Of a DNA stretch of 64,000 nucleotides, positions 1 to 7,852 are shown one piece after another. The notes under the pieces were generated by a model. The model was not told the DNA's origin and made no database searches. It worked only from the letters and a program-made list of their open reading frames with translations. Origin of the DNA: Paenibacillus albidus (GTDB lineage: Bacteria; Bacillota; Bacilli; Paenibacillales; Paenibacillaceae); the NCBI RefSeq assembly GCF_014644435.1, contig NZ_BMKR01000001.1:310001-374000 (forward strand), read 5' to 3'. The translations under genes were made by a program, and so were the position numbers. Every line of letters begins with the position of its first letter. Position 1 is the stretch's first letter.

Positions 1-411
1 CAGCACCTTGCGGTGTAGACCAGAGGCCACATAACTATGGGCTGTATGCAGAGCATAGACGAAGCCCGCACAAGCTGCGTTCAGATCCATAGCTCCAGCC
101 GTCAACGGAATGCCCAGACGGTGTTGTATTAAAGAGGCTACTGAGGGAAATGTTAAGTCAGGCGTACTGGTAGCCACAAGAACCATGTCTACATCGTGGA
201 CCGATTTATCGTAACGTTTCATCAAATCCTGCACAGCGGAAACGCACAGATCACTGGTGAATTCGTTGGGGCGGCTGATCCGGCGTTCCTTGATGCCGGT
301 CCGCTGCACAATCCATTCATCATTTGTCTCTACCATTTGTTCCAGATCCGCGTTGGTCATTTTTTGCAGCGGGACATAAGAGCCGATGGCTGTAATTTTT
401 GCACCTGTCAT
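1..411 (-). CDS. fabH: 3-oxoacyl-ACP synthase III (FabH), N-terminal part, cut by window edge
   Basis: Condenses acetyl-CoA (or branched acyl-CoA primers in Bacillales) with malonyl-ACP to start type II fatty-acid synthesis in the cytoplasm. The visible 137 residues run from MTGAKITAIGSYVP through the family segment TNDEWIVQRTGIKERR (about residues 29-44) to the active-site motif DLNAACAGF, whose Cys114 corresponds to the catalytic cysteine of FabH. The remaining two thirds, with the His and Asn of the triad, lie beyond position 1. The ATG at 411 follows GAAGGAA and fits the family start exactly. A FapR operator lies 31 bp upstream. In relatives fabF usually follows, but it is outside the window. 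The motif identifies the family securely; which FabH paralogue it is cannot be told. Confidence 0.95.
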   Translation of the reverse strand, partial: MTGAKITAIGSYVPLQKMTNADLEQMVETNDEWIVQRTGIKERRISRPNEFTSDLCVSAVQDLMKRYDKSVHDVDMVLVATSTPDLTFPSVASLIQHRLGIPLTAGAMDLNAACAGFVYALHTAHSYVASGLHRKVL

Positions 412-442
412 TTCCTTCACCCCTCATGTTTAGTATCTAGTA

Positions 443-459
443 TTAGTACTTGGTACTAA
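443..459 (-). promoter_or_regulatory. FapR operator in the fabH promoter
   Basis: TTAGTACTTGGTACTAA is a 17-bp near-perfect palindrome matching the known FapR site (TTAGTACCTRVTACTAA). It abuts the -10 element and lies 31 bp before the fabH ATG, where FapR represses and malonyl-CoA relieves repression in Bacillus. Confidence 0.9.
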
Positions 460-488
460 TTATAACAAATCTAATCTGCACAGCGCAA
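459..488 (-). promoter_or_regulatory. Sigma-A type promoter of fabH
   Basis: On the minus strand TTGCGC (483-488) and TATAAT (459-464) are separated by 18 bp. The -10 runs directly into the FapR operator, so repressor binding would block polymerase. Confidence 0.7.
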
Positions 489-555
489 CCCGTGCCGCTA
501 CATCCCATGGTGAGAAATGGGCCGGGTTTGCGAAGTGCCGAATCCCCTTTTGACG

Positions 556-1266
556 TTACCCCTTCCGCTTTTTGCTTCTTCTGCTTCTGGCCCAAAAGAC
601 TGCAGCGACCGTTAGAACCAGGATCACCAATCCTCCGGCAATTGCAATATTCCGGATCTGCGGGACATATACTACCAACTGAACCGGTTCTGTACCGGCC
701 AGTGCAATATGCCAGGTCAACGTCCGCCCATCCTGCTCCGCTGCGTTGTTAGCCCCGTACAGATCGAAAGGCAAGGTTAGCTTAAAGTCAAAGCTAAAAC
801 TGTTTATCAGCATCCGGACAAGTGATTCCGGTATGCTTAACGAACCGATGCTTTCAATGATTTGGTCGGTATAGGCGTTTATTTTCAACTGGGTTTCGAT
901 ATCATATTTGGTATAAAACAAAGAATCCGTGGTCTTGACTCTGGAGTTTACAATATCCCAGTTTCCGGACAATGCCTTTATTTCTTCTATGGACGCATAG
1001 GACTTCATGATTTGATAATCCGCAGCTTTGCCGTCCTGTGTCTTTTGCAGCTCGATTCCTTTCTGCTGAAGCCTGTCCGTCAGCAGCTCATCGATTCGTC
1101 CGCCCAGCAGCGACTCGGCTTTGGCATTCAGATGGACATTCGCAGCGATGTCTATACTTCCATTGTTGTTCACTGTAACCTGAGCCGTTCCTTTTGCGCA
1201 ACCTGACAACAGCAGCAGCACAAGAACCAACCCCGTAATCATTAACGTTCTGCCTCTCCAGGCCAT
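556..1266 (-). CDS. LppM/DUF3153-like membrane-anchored lipoprotein
   Basis: Function unknown. The 236-residue protein starts with a lipoprotein signal (Arg-rich start, hydrophobic run, LLLLSGC with lipidated Cys23), followed by an extracellular domain with a VNNNGSIDIAANVHL segment typical of the DUF3153/LppM family. A C-terminal transmembrane helix (IAIAGGLVILVLTVAAVF) then a basic tail RSRRSKKRKG. It would be anchored at both ends. The ATG at 1266 is preceded by GGGAGGGGTGG; the longer frame upstream lacks a ribosome binding site. It stands alone between the divergent fabH side and a GNAT-like gene, separated from the latter by a terminator hairpin. The family assignment comes from overall pattern, not from a catalytic motif. 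Confidence 0.7.
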   Translation of the reverse strand: MAWRGRTLMITGLVLVLLLLSGCAKGTAQVTVNNNGSIDIAANVHLNAKAESLLGGRIDELLTDRLQQKGIELQKTQDGKAADYQIMKSYASIEEIKALSGNWDIVNSRVKTTDSLFYTKYDIETQLKINAYTDQIIESIGSLSIPESLVRMLINSFSFDFKLTLPFDLYGANNAAEQDGRTLTWHIALAGTEPVQLVVYVPQIRNIAIAGGLVILVLTVAAVFWARSRRSKKRKG

Positions 1267-1375
1267 CTCTCCACCCCTCCCAAATATCAACGTTCCCCAA
1301 CACGGCCGTTCGGTGAGGGCCTGCCCTAGGAATATCATAAGGAGTTTCACAGATATAATCAAACTGGAGAAACAC

Positions 1376-1413
1376 AAGCAGCCAGCCCCCAATCACCGGA
1401 GGGCTGGCTGCTT
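1376..1413 (-). terminator. Intrinsic terminator-like hairpin after the first GNAT-like gene
   Basis: AAGCAGCCAGCCC pairs with GGGCTGGCTGCTT around a short loop. On the minus strand a T-rich tract follows, giving a terminator between 1443 and the lipoprotein gene. Confidence 0.7.
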
Positions 1414-1442
1414 GTCAATTTAGTTAGGTGGACACTGCAGCT

Positions 1443-1958
1443 TTATGGAGAACCGACCAGCGTCCGGCTATAAGAGGATAAGGACTCTGGCGTAGCCAGA
1501 TACAATACATCCACCCCCGCAGGCGTTCTCAGCTTCAGAACCCTGTTGGCAAACCGGTCGCATAACCGGCATAGCCGCATATCCTGCTCAGGAATATAGA
1601 ACTGGATGTTGGTTACCTGCACCGGGGACTGCTCCAGCAGCCCCGCCAATACCTGAAGACCTTGTACGAACAGCCGGCTTCCCCTGCGGTCCTCATCAAG
1701 ATATACCCTATCCACCATGACCGTTTCTTTATTGGCAAAATGCTGGTCTGCCGTCCCGTAGCAATAACCTGCGGCGCCGACTACCCGGTGATCCTCATTC
1801 AGGGCGATCAGCATCTCCCCATGCTGAAACTGGGCGCTCAGCAACAAGAACATGAGTCTATGATCCATACCCGGATGCAGTCTGGCCTTGTTGCTCAGCA
1901 TATAATGAGTGTATAATTCGATATCCTCTTTCTGCTTGCAGACCCTAAGATGCACCAT
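1443..1958 (-). CDS. GNAT-like N-acetyltransferase domain protein, copy 1
   Basis: A 171-residue protein with a GNAT-like layout: hydrophobic beta strands leading to VVGAAGYCYGT (about 60-70), then VDRVYLDEDRRGSRLFVQGL (about 82-101), which sits where acetyltransferases carry the acetyl-CoA pyrophosphate loop. The usual Q/RxxGxG/A pattern is altered (RRGSRLF), so activity is uncertain. Two relatives lie at 11493-12005 and 12002-12538 and share the order [GAAGY]-[V/L-D/x-x-V-x-L]-[R-x-x-R-V/L-F]-[YIPE/HALAD-x(5)-LCRLCDRF]. ATG at 1958 follows GGGGCGGG. No substrate can be inferred from the surroundings. Confidence 0.6.
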   Translation of the reverse strand: MVHLRVCKQKEDIELYTHYMLSNKARLHPGMDHRLMFLLLSAQFQHGEMLIALNEDHRVVGAAGYCYGTADQHFANKETVMVDRVYLDEDRRGSRLFVQGLQVLAGLLEQSPVQVTNIQFYIPEQDMRLCRLCDRFANRVLKLRTPAGVDVLYLATPESLSSYSRTLVGSP

Positions 1959-2079
1959 GTTTCCCGCCCCTTATGTATGAAGTCTACTTCATGAGCAGTT
2001 TAGCACGGCACTTCCCGGTTCCGATACTTACTAAAGTTATTTTCCCCGAAACTTTGGAGGGGACCGGCGGCTAATGCCG

Positions 2080-3102
2080 TTACAGTTCCACCACAGCTTT
2101 GATGACCCTCTCTTCCGGCAGCAGCCAGCGGTCAAAATGGGCGATCATCTCTTCAAACGGCACGCGGTGTGTGATATACGGCTTAACATCAACCGCCCCG
2201 CTTCGCAGTGCCGCCATCACCTTCTCAAAGTCTTCCAGGACGGCATTCCGGCTGCCAAGCAGCGTCATTTCCCGTTTATGAAATTCCGGATCATTAAAAG
2301 AAATATTCTCGCGTACCAGCCCCACATAGACCAGCTTGCCGCCATGTCCCACATAACGGAAGGCGTCCGTCATGGAGCTCTGGTTCCCGGTAGCATCATA
2401 TACGATTACCGGAAGATCACCGCCCGTAAGCGCCAAGATTTGTTCGTAGGCTTCCAGCCGCGCATTCACGGTATGATCAACCCCTGCCCAGGACTTACAA
2501 AACTGCAGCCGTTCTTCATTCACATCCATGGCGATCACGGTAGCCCCCTGCTGCTTGGCAAAAGCCATCACCCCCAGGCCAATCGGCCCGGCCCCGATCA
2601 CCAGCACCACCTCACCCGCGCGCAGCTCTGAACGGCGGATCGCATGCATCCCGATACTTAGCGGCTCCAGCAGTACAGTCTGATCCAGCGTAAGACCCTT
2701 CGTCTTGATGAGATGGCTCAGCGGAACGCATATCCGCTCTCTCATCCCCCCGTCAATGTGTACGCCGAACACCTGCATGCCGGTACAGCAGTTGGTTTTT
2801 CCGTTGCGGCAGGCAATACAGGTGCCGCAGTGCATATAAGGAATAATGCTCACCTGATCGCCCACCTGCAAGCCCGTCCCGCCCGTTCCCTTCTCATCCA
2901 TTTCTTCAATGATCCCGGCCAGCTCATGCCCGAGAATTCGCGGATAGCTAAAAAAAGGCTGCTTCCCCTTATAGGCGTGCAGGTCGGTCCCGCAAATCCC
3001 GATGCGCCGGACCCGGACCACGGCCGTTCCTTGTGTCAGCACAGGTTCATCGATCTCCTGGAACCGCAAATGCTCGGGTTCATCGCACACAATACTTTTC
3101 AC
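2080..3102 (-). CDS. lgoD: Zinc alcohol dehydrogenase, probable L-galactonate 5-dehydrogenase
   Basis: A 340-residue medium-chain Zn-dependent dehydrogenase. Visible are the catalytic zinc site GICGTD and GHE, the structural zinc cluster CGTCIACRNGKTNCC, and the NAD-binding loop VIGAGPIGLG. The segments GKQPFFSYPRILGHE and DPEFHKREMTLLGSRNA closely resemble E. coli YjjN/LgoD, which oxidises L-galactonate to D-tagaturonate. It is the last gene of a four-gene operon that also holds a tagaturonate reductase, which would use exactly that product. The start is GTG at 3102 with AAAGGAGGG six bases upstream; the eight extra upstream residues lack a ribosome binding site. Other L-sugar-acid or polyol dehydrogenases of this family remain possible. 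Confidence 0.75.
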   Translation of the reverse strand: MKSIVCDEPEHLRFQEIDEPVLTQGTAVVRVRRIGICGTDLHAYKGKQPFFSYPRILGHELAGIIEEMDEKGTGGTGLQVGDQVSIIPYMHCGTCIACRNGKTNCCTGMQVFGVHIDGGMRERICVPLSHLIKTKGLTLDQTVLLEPLSIGMHAIRRSELRAGEVVLVIGAGPIGLGVMAFAKQQGATVIAMDVNEERLQFCKSWAGVDHTVNARLEAYEQILALTGGDLPVIVYDATGNQSSMTDAFRYVGHGGKLVYVGLVRENISFNDPEFHKREMTLLGSRNAVLEDFEKVMAALRSGAVDVKPYITHRVPFEEMIAHFDRWLLPEERVIKAVVEL

Positions 3103-3127
3103 GCCATACCCTCCTTTTGTCCTCAAA

Positions 3128-4069
3128 TTACTTCAAGTGCAAATTGTATTCCGGTCTTCCGCTTGGCCAGGTAAGATTGTGAATCGGCTCCAGAATCTCC
3201 AGCACCTCCTGCAAAAGCTCCTCATTCAGCGGTTCATCCGTCCAGGCAATGTTGTTGGTAATATTCACCACACTGCCTGTGCTGACCAGCGTTGTCGGAA
3301 TCTGCTCATTGGCGACAGAGAATTGTATGGCCAGCTTGGAAAGATCCTCCCCTTTGGCGGCACAGTGTGCGGCTGCTTGTTTACAGGCCAACTTCACCGC
3401 CTCCGGTGCCGGATGCCACTCCGCTACAGGCCGGGTGCTGAGTTGTCCCATCGAGATCGGGGAGGCGTTCACAAGGCCCACCTTTTTGTCATGCAGCAGC
3501 GGCAGCAGCTTCAGGAGTGACGTATCGTTCAGCGAATAATGGCAGTAGGAGAGAATGACGTCCAGATCGGTCTTCGCCAGTGTCTGCTCAAAGATATGCA
3601 GCGGCAGGCCGGATACCCCGACGAACCTGGCCTTGCCCTGCTCCTTCAGCCGGTACAACGCCGGGATCGCTTCTTCTATCACCTGCTCAAACGGCACAAA
3701 CTCCATGTCATGCAGCAGCAAAATATCCACATAATCCGTCTCCAGCCGCTTCAGGCTGGCCGCAAGGCTCGCCTCAATATGACCTGCCGAATAATTGAAC
3801 TCATCCGCCCCGGTCCGGCCCGCTTTGGTTGACAGCAGAAACTGGTCCCGGGGCAGGTCTTTTATAGCTTTGCCGAGTACGGTTTCGGCTTGGGTCAATC
3901 CATAATAGGGTGAAACATCAATGTAGTTAATTCCCTGTGCTACAGCGGTATGGACCGTACGGATGCCCTCCGCTTCATTTATGTCCCTGAATACGGAGCC
4001 CAGCGAAGAAGCGCCGAAGCTCAGCACAGAGACATCCAGGCCGGTTGCGCCCAGCGGTCTGTATTTCAT
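3128..4069 (-). CDS. Aldo/keto reductase, probable L-galactose (or L-fucose) 1-dehydrogenase
   Basis: A 313-residue TIM-barrel oxidoreductase of the AKR superfamily. The tetrad is visible as Asp51 and Tyr56 in DVSPYYG, Lys82 in STKAG and His120 in LLLHD. The opening MKYRPLGATGLDVSVLSFGAS and the overall length fit the D-threo-aldose/L-galactose dehydrogenase branch, which oxidises L-galactose or L-fucose to the lactone rather than reducing carbonyls. In the operon it is followed 25 bp later by the Zn-dehydrogenase and preceded by the tagaturonate reductase; a lactonase heads the operon, so a lactone-forming role fits. ATG at 4069 follows AGGAGTGTGGT. Substrate is inferred from context. Confidence 0.72.
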   Translation of the reverse strand: MKYRPLGATGLDVSVLSFGASSLGSVFRDINEAEGIRTVHTAVAQGINYIDVSPYYGLTQAETVLGKAIKDLPRDQFLLSTKAGRTGADEFNYSAGHIEASLAASLKRLETDYVDILLLHDMEFVPFEQVIEEAIPALYRLKEQGKARFVGVSGLPLHIFEQTLAKTDLDVILSYCHYSLNDTSLLKLLPLLHDKKVGLVNASPISMGQLSTRPVAEWHPAPEAVKLACKQAAAHCAAKGEDLSKLAIQFSVANEQIPTTLVSTGSVVNITNNIAWTDEPLNEELLQEVLEILEPIHNLTWPSGRPEYNLHLK

Positions 4070-4091
4070 CAGTCACCACACTCCTTCATTC

Positions 4092-5591
4092 CTAATGTCT
4101 GTCGAGTTCTTCAAGATAAGCCGTTACTTTCCCGGCCAATCCCTCCACCAGAGTCAGATCCCGGCCCCACAGGTCTTCATTGCAGAGCAGGCGGTCCACC
4201 GTGTCTGCCAGCAAACGCTCTTCCATTCCCCCGGCCTCCCATGCCTCTGCGCAAATCCCCAGCAGCGCCGGATCATCACGCACCTGGTACGGTTCACCGC
4301 GCAGCGTAGTTCCTTCATATCTTCCTTCTGTCTCACGTACTCTGCAGTAACGCAGCAGTCCACCCAAACTCTGAACCAGGCGTTCAGGCAGACCCTTGCC
4401 TTGCTCCACATAGGCCTCAAGAGAAGGCAGCAGTCTGACCCTGAATTTGGACAGGCTGTTCATGGCGATATCGGCCAGATTATGACGGATGAACGGGTTG
4501 CTGAAGCGCTCGTAGACACTTTCCGCGTAATGCAACAGCTCCCCGGCGTCCATCCCCATCACCGGAATAATCTCCTGTTCCACAGCTCCGGTTGTAAAGG
4601 CGCGGAATTCAGAATGCTCCATCACTTCACGGACATGTCCCAGGCCATGCAGCAGAGCCAGCGGAGTCATCAAGGTATGGGCTCCATTCAGAATCCGAAC
4701 CTTTCGCAGCTGATAAGGCTTCAGATCCTGCACCCAGTGCACATTCAGCCCCGACTTCCTTAACGGCAGCTGCTCATCCAGCTCCGGCTCCCCTTCAATG
4801 GCCCAGAAGTGATAAGGCTCCGCCGCATTCAGCATCCGGTCACGGTAACCAAGCTCCGCGAACCAGGCCTCCGCTTCTTCCTCCGGATATCCGGTGACAA
4901 TCCGGTCCACCAGACTATTGAGGAACCGGTTATGCCGCTCCACCCACTGGATAAAATCCTCCGGGAACCTCCAGTCCCGGCTGTATTGCAGCACAAGGCG
5001 CTTGAGTTCATCTCCGTTGCGTTCCAGCAGCTCCAGCGGCAGGATCAGCAGGCCTTTGCCCGGGTCACCTGCCACGGCCTGAAACCGTCTATACAGCAGA
5101 ACCGCCAGCTTGCCGGGAAAAGATAATACGGGTATGCCTTCCTGCAGCTCCTCCGGGTGGTAACGCAAACCGGCTTCGGTCGTATTCGAGACGATTACCT
5201 GGAGCTCAGAGCTCACACCTAAGCTGAGCCACTCCTCCCATTCCGTATACGGATCAATCGTTCTGGAAATGACCGGAATCACCTCCGAACGTTCCACCGG
5301 CTTGCCCTGTTCCAGTCCGCGGGTGATCTGGGTATAGAGCCCATCCTGTTCCTTAAGCTTAGCCAGCTTTGCGCTTCCCGATGGCCGGGGCTGGCTGACA
5401 GCAATACTTCCCTGGTAATTCTCCTGTTTGCAGCACTCGTTAATCATCCAGTCAAAAAAGCCGCGCAAAAAGTTCCCTTCCCCGATTTGCAGGATTTTTA
5501 CCGGGTTCTGCCGGATGTGTTCCGCACTCTGTCTTTTCCCGCCCTTCAAAATGGAGAGGTTCAAATGCTGCTCCGGTACTGGTTTACTCAT
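4092..5591 (-). CDS. uxaB: Tagaturonate reductase (altronate oxidoreductase), mannitol dehydrogenase family
   Basis: Reduces D-tagaturonate to D-altronate with NADH. The 499-residue protein has the family N-terminus with ILQIGEGNFLRGFFDWMI (about 33-50), the segment ISRTIDPYTEWEEWLSL, VSNTTEAG, and the substrate-region block RKVRILNGAHTLMTPLALL (about 297-315) typical of UxaB/UxuB-type enzymes. Length matches UxaB. Its ATG overlaps the stop of the upstream lactonase by 4 bp (5588-5591), which indicates translational coupling. Altronate dehydratase (UxaA), the next enzyme, is not in this window. Fructuronate reductase is the main alternative, but N-terminal motifs favour UxaB. Confidence 0.85.
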   Translation of the reverse strand: MSKPVPEQHLNLSILKGGKRQSAEHIRQNPVKILQIGEGNFLRGFFDWMINECCKQENYQGSIAVSQPRPSGSAKLAKLKEQDGLYTQITRGLEQGKPVERSEVIPVISRTIDPYTEWEEWLSLGVSSELQVIVSNTTEAGLRYHPEELQEGIPVLSFPGKLAVLLYRRFQAVAGDPGKGLLILPLELLERNGDELKRLVLQYSRDWRFPEDFIQWVERHNRFLNSLVDRIVTGYPEEEAEAWFAELGYRDRMLNAAEPYHFWAIEGEPELDEQLPLRKSGLNVHWVQDLKPYQLRKVRILNGAHTLMTPLALLHGLGHVREVMEHSEFRAFTTGAVEQEIIPVMGMDAGELLHYAESVYERFSNPFIRHNLADIAMNSLSKFRVRLLPSLEAYVEQGKGLPERLVQSLGGLLRYCRVRETEGRYEGTTLRGEPYQVRDDPALLGICAEAWEAGGMEERLLADTVDRLLCNEDLWGRDLTLVEGLAGKVTAYLEELDRH

Positions 5592-6454
5592 GCTTTTTCA
5601 GCTCCATTTCTGCCCAGTCTGTCTTGCAGTCTATAGAAATCGATGGCATTGCGCCCGAATAACCGCTCCTGCTCCTCTTCCGTATACCCTTCGGGCAGAC
5701 ACTGCTGCAGCACATCCACCACTTCAGCATAACTTGCCGACAGCAGACATACCGGCCAGTCACTGCCGAACATGACCCGCTCTGGGCCAAAACACTCAAT
5801 CACATGGCGGATGTAGAGCATAAAATCGCTTGTCCTCCACCCGTGATGCTCCGCTTCGGTCACCATGCCGGAGAGCTTGCAATATACGCCGGAATGCGCA
5901 GCTATGGCCGCAATCAGGCTCTGCCAAGGTTCCATGATTCCCGCGGCAATCTGCGGCTTGGCTATATGGTCAATGACACAGTGCAGCCGGGGCACACGTT
6001 CCAGCAGCTCCACCACCACATCCAATTGCTCTGCAGTAACCAGCACATCCACAGCAATCCCCTGCTCCTCCATCCAGTGAAACGCTTCCATGAATGGCGG
6101 CTCCAACAGATCGCCTGCGTTCTTCATATCCTGAATCATTATGCGCACACCCATGAATTTGGGATGCTTGCTGAATGCGGCATATTGCTCCCGATACGAC
6201 GGGGCCGCCAGATCAATCCAGCCCACCACCCCGCAGATACTCGTTGTCTGCTCGCTGAGGGACAGAATAAATTCCGTCTCGGCAAGTGTCGGAGCTGCCT
6301 GAACGACTATTGTTCCATCCAGCCCATGCCGGGCCAGATGGGGCTCCAAGTGCTCCGGCAAAAAGTCACGGTACAGCACCGGCAATTCCGGAGTGATCCA
6401 CCCGTAATCTCCCCTGGCGATTTTCCAGTAATGCTGATGTGAATCAATACGCAA
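5588..6454 (-). CDS. COG3618 amidohydrolase, probable L-galactono/L-fucono-lactonase
   Basis: A 288-residue metal-dependent hydrolase of the amidohydrolase superfamily. The N-terminal metal motif is RIDSHQHYW, mid-chain GVVGWIDL and FMGVRIMIQD are typical of the fuconolactonase group, and the C-terminal FGSDWPVC carries the conserved Asp. Such enzymes hydrolyse sugar lactones to aldonates. It is first in the operon, divergent from the AraC regulator. The preferred start is TTG at 6454 with AAGGAGG seven bases upstream; an ATG ten codons earlier has no ribosome binding site and would add residues not seen in the family. Lactone specificity is inferred from its partners. Confidence 0.78.
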   Translation of the reverse strand: MRIDSHQHYWKIARGDYGWITPELPVLYRDFLPEHLEPHLARHGLDGTIVVQAAPTLAETEFILSLSEQTTSICGVVGWIDLAAPSYREQYAAFSKHPKFMGVRIMIQDMKNAGDLLEPPFMEAFHWMEEQGIAVDVLVTAEQLDVVVELLERVPRLHCVIDHIAKPQIAAGIMEPWQSLIAAIAAHSGVYCKLSGMVTEAEHHGWRTSDFMLYIRHVIECFGPERVMFGSDWPVCLLSASYAEVVDVLQQCLPEGYTEEEQERLFGRNAIDFYRLQDRLGRNGAEKA

Positions 6455-6552
6455 ATTCCCAGCCTCCTTCGCTAAGCTGCCCATAGGGGGAATACTTTGT
6501 ACTTTTATATTAACAGCAATATTAAAGATTAAAATAACTTATTACTGCAGGA

Positions 6553-6581
6553 TTGTACTCTTTTTTGATATTTGCTATGAT
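6553..6581 (+). promoter_or_regulatory. Promoter of the AraC regulator gene
   Basis: TTGTAC (6553-6558) and TATGAT (6576-6581) are spaced by 17 bp, about 30 bp before the ATG. The minus-strand operon promoter must lie in the same 158-bp divergent gap but is not clear by eye. Confidence 0.6.
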
Positions 6582-6612
6582 TTTTAAAGAAAATTACGGG
6601 AGGAGCACCCTT

Positions 6613-7476
6613 ATGGAGCCTTTTCGCAAGCCGTTTCATTCCGACGCCACATTCCCGTTTGATATGGTCTACAAGGACACCAAACAATCCCAGGAGGAGC
6701 TCCCCCATCATTTGCATGACTGGTGCGAGCTGATTTATGTCTATCGCGGGACAGGCAAATTTTTTATTGACCAAAAGCTATATGACATGCATCCGGGGGA
6801 CTTGTTCATCATTCCGGAGGATACCATTCACCGCGCATTCCCAGATAGGGTCCGCCCGGTTACGTCCACGGCTATTTTCTTTGACCCGTCGTTTGTCCGG
6901 CCTTCTTACATCGGGGATACATTCACGTATCTTCACCCGTTTAGAGAGAGCAAACGGCGTAAAAGCTATAAACTCATATGTCCGCCCGCCTTCCGGAACG
7001 ATCTGGAGCAGCATATGCAGCAGATTCAGCGGGAGATGTTGGACAAGCGCAGCGGCTACCGCCATGCGGTCACCCTGCATCTCCAATACATCCTGTTCGG
7101 GCTCATCCGCGAGACTGACCCGGAACATCAGCCGGAGCCGGCCAGCTCGGACTATGGACCGCTCTGGATGCAGCAGACCTTGCGGGACATCGATGGCCAT
7201 CTGTTCGGGGATATTGGACTCGCGTCCCTGTCCAGGCAAGCGGCGGTAAGCGCCGCCCATTTCAGCCGGGTCTTTAAACAATTAACCGGGATGAATGTAA
7301 CCACCTATATCACCACCAAGCGGATCATCCAAGCTAAGGAGCTGCTGCGCCAGACCGACAGCAATGTCAGCAGTATCGCCGTGTTATGCGGCTTTGAGAG
7401 CCTGCCTCATTTTTACCGGGTATTCAAAAAGATCACCGGGGTTACCCCCGCCGCCTATAAACGTCAGATTCTTTAA
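6613..7476 (+). CDS. AraC-family transcriptional regulator of the sugar operon
   Basis: A 287-residue regulator. The N-terminal cupin-like sensor domain has HHLHDWCELIYVYRGTG and HPGDLFIIPEDTIH (about 32-80); the C-terminal 100 residues hold two helix-turn-helices (SLSRQAAVSAAHFSRVFKQ and VSSIAVLCGFESLPHFYRVF) ending in the conserved TGVTPAAYKR. It is divergent from the lactonase-uxaB-AKR-dehydrogenase operon across a 158-bp gap, so it is the likely activator of that operon in response to the sugar. The ATG at 6613 follows GGGAGGAG; an upstream in-frame start at 6553 lies inside the promoter. Confidence 0.88.
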   Translation: MEPFRKPFHSDATFPFDMVYKDTKQSQEELPHHLHDWCELIYVYRGTGKFFIDQKLYDMHPGDLFIIPEDTIHRAFPDRVRPVTSTAIFFDPSFVRPSYIGDTFTYLHPFRESKRRKSYKLICPPAFRNDLEQHMQQIQREMLDKRSGYRHAVTLHLQYILFGLIRETDPEHQPEPASSDYGPLWMQQTLRDIDGHLFGDIGLASLSRQAAVSAAHFSRVFKQLTGMNVTTYITTKRIIQAKELLRQTDSNVSSIAVLCGFESLPHFYRVFKKITGVTPAAYKRQIL

Positions 7477-7535
7477 CCTGACAGGCTAGAGATCTCTCGC
7501 AGGAGATCGAGCGCGAGCATCGAAAGGGAATGAGA

Positions 7536-7691
7536 CCCGCTAACTATGAAATAGGGGTTGTGCCCGGATTGTTACCGGGAAAACCACCCGTTAATTTAAT
7601 GGAAAGGCGTGAATTGGGGTGTTTTGGAGAGATTAACGGGTGTGATTCCCCCTATTTGGGCTGAAAGGGAGCCGTCTGAGGATTTAGCGGG
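7536..7691. repeat. Nested inverted repeat forming a 156-nt hairpin-like unit
   Basis: Three exact inverted pairs are nested in order: CCCGCTAA (7536-7543) with TTAGCGGG (7684-7691), AAATAGGGG (7549-7557) with CCCCTATTT (7649-7657), CACCCGTTAAT (7585-7595) with ATTAACGGGTG (7632-7642). This could be a structured RNA or a small palindromic repeat element. Confidence 0.65.
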
Positions 7692-7754
7692 CGGATTTCC
7701 CTATAGCAGAGTGGGGTCAATCTGTGTGTCGTTAAATCCCAGCCACCATTCAAC

Positions 7755-7816
7755 AAAACAGGCCGTTCAGACGCTGGATTCCCGCTAAGGAAACCAGCTC
7801 GCCCTGAACAGCCTGT
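7755..7816 (-). terminator. Probable terminator of the sucrose phosphorylase gene
   Basis: ACAGGCCGTTCAG (7758-7770) pairs with CTGAACAGCCTGT (7804-7816) with one G-T mismatch and a long loop. A short T tract follows on the minus strand. Confidence 0.6.
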
Positions 7817-7852
7817 GATAAGGTACATTTTACGTTTCGCATCATTCGCAGC

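Larger units (their letters stand above)
7477..7852. other. 376-bp gap between convergent genes, structured but non-coding
   Basis: No credible gene on either strand. The gap holds a three-tier nested inverted repeat (7536-7691) and a terminator for the sucrose phosphorylase gene (7755-7816). Nothing else was recognised. Confidence 0.6.
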
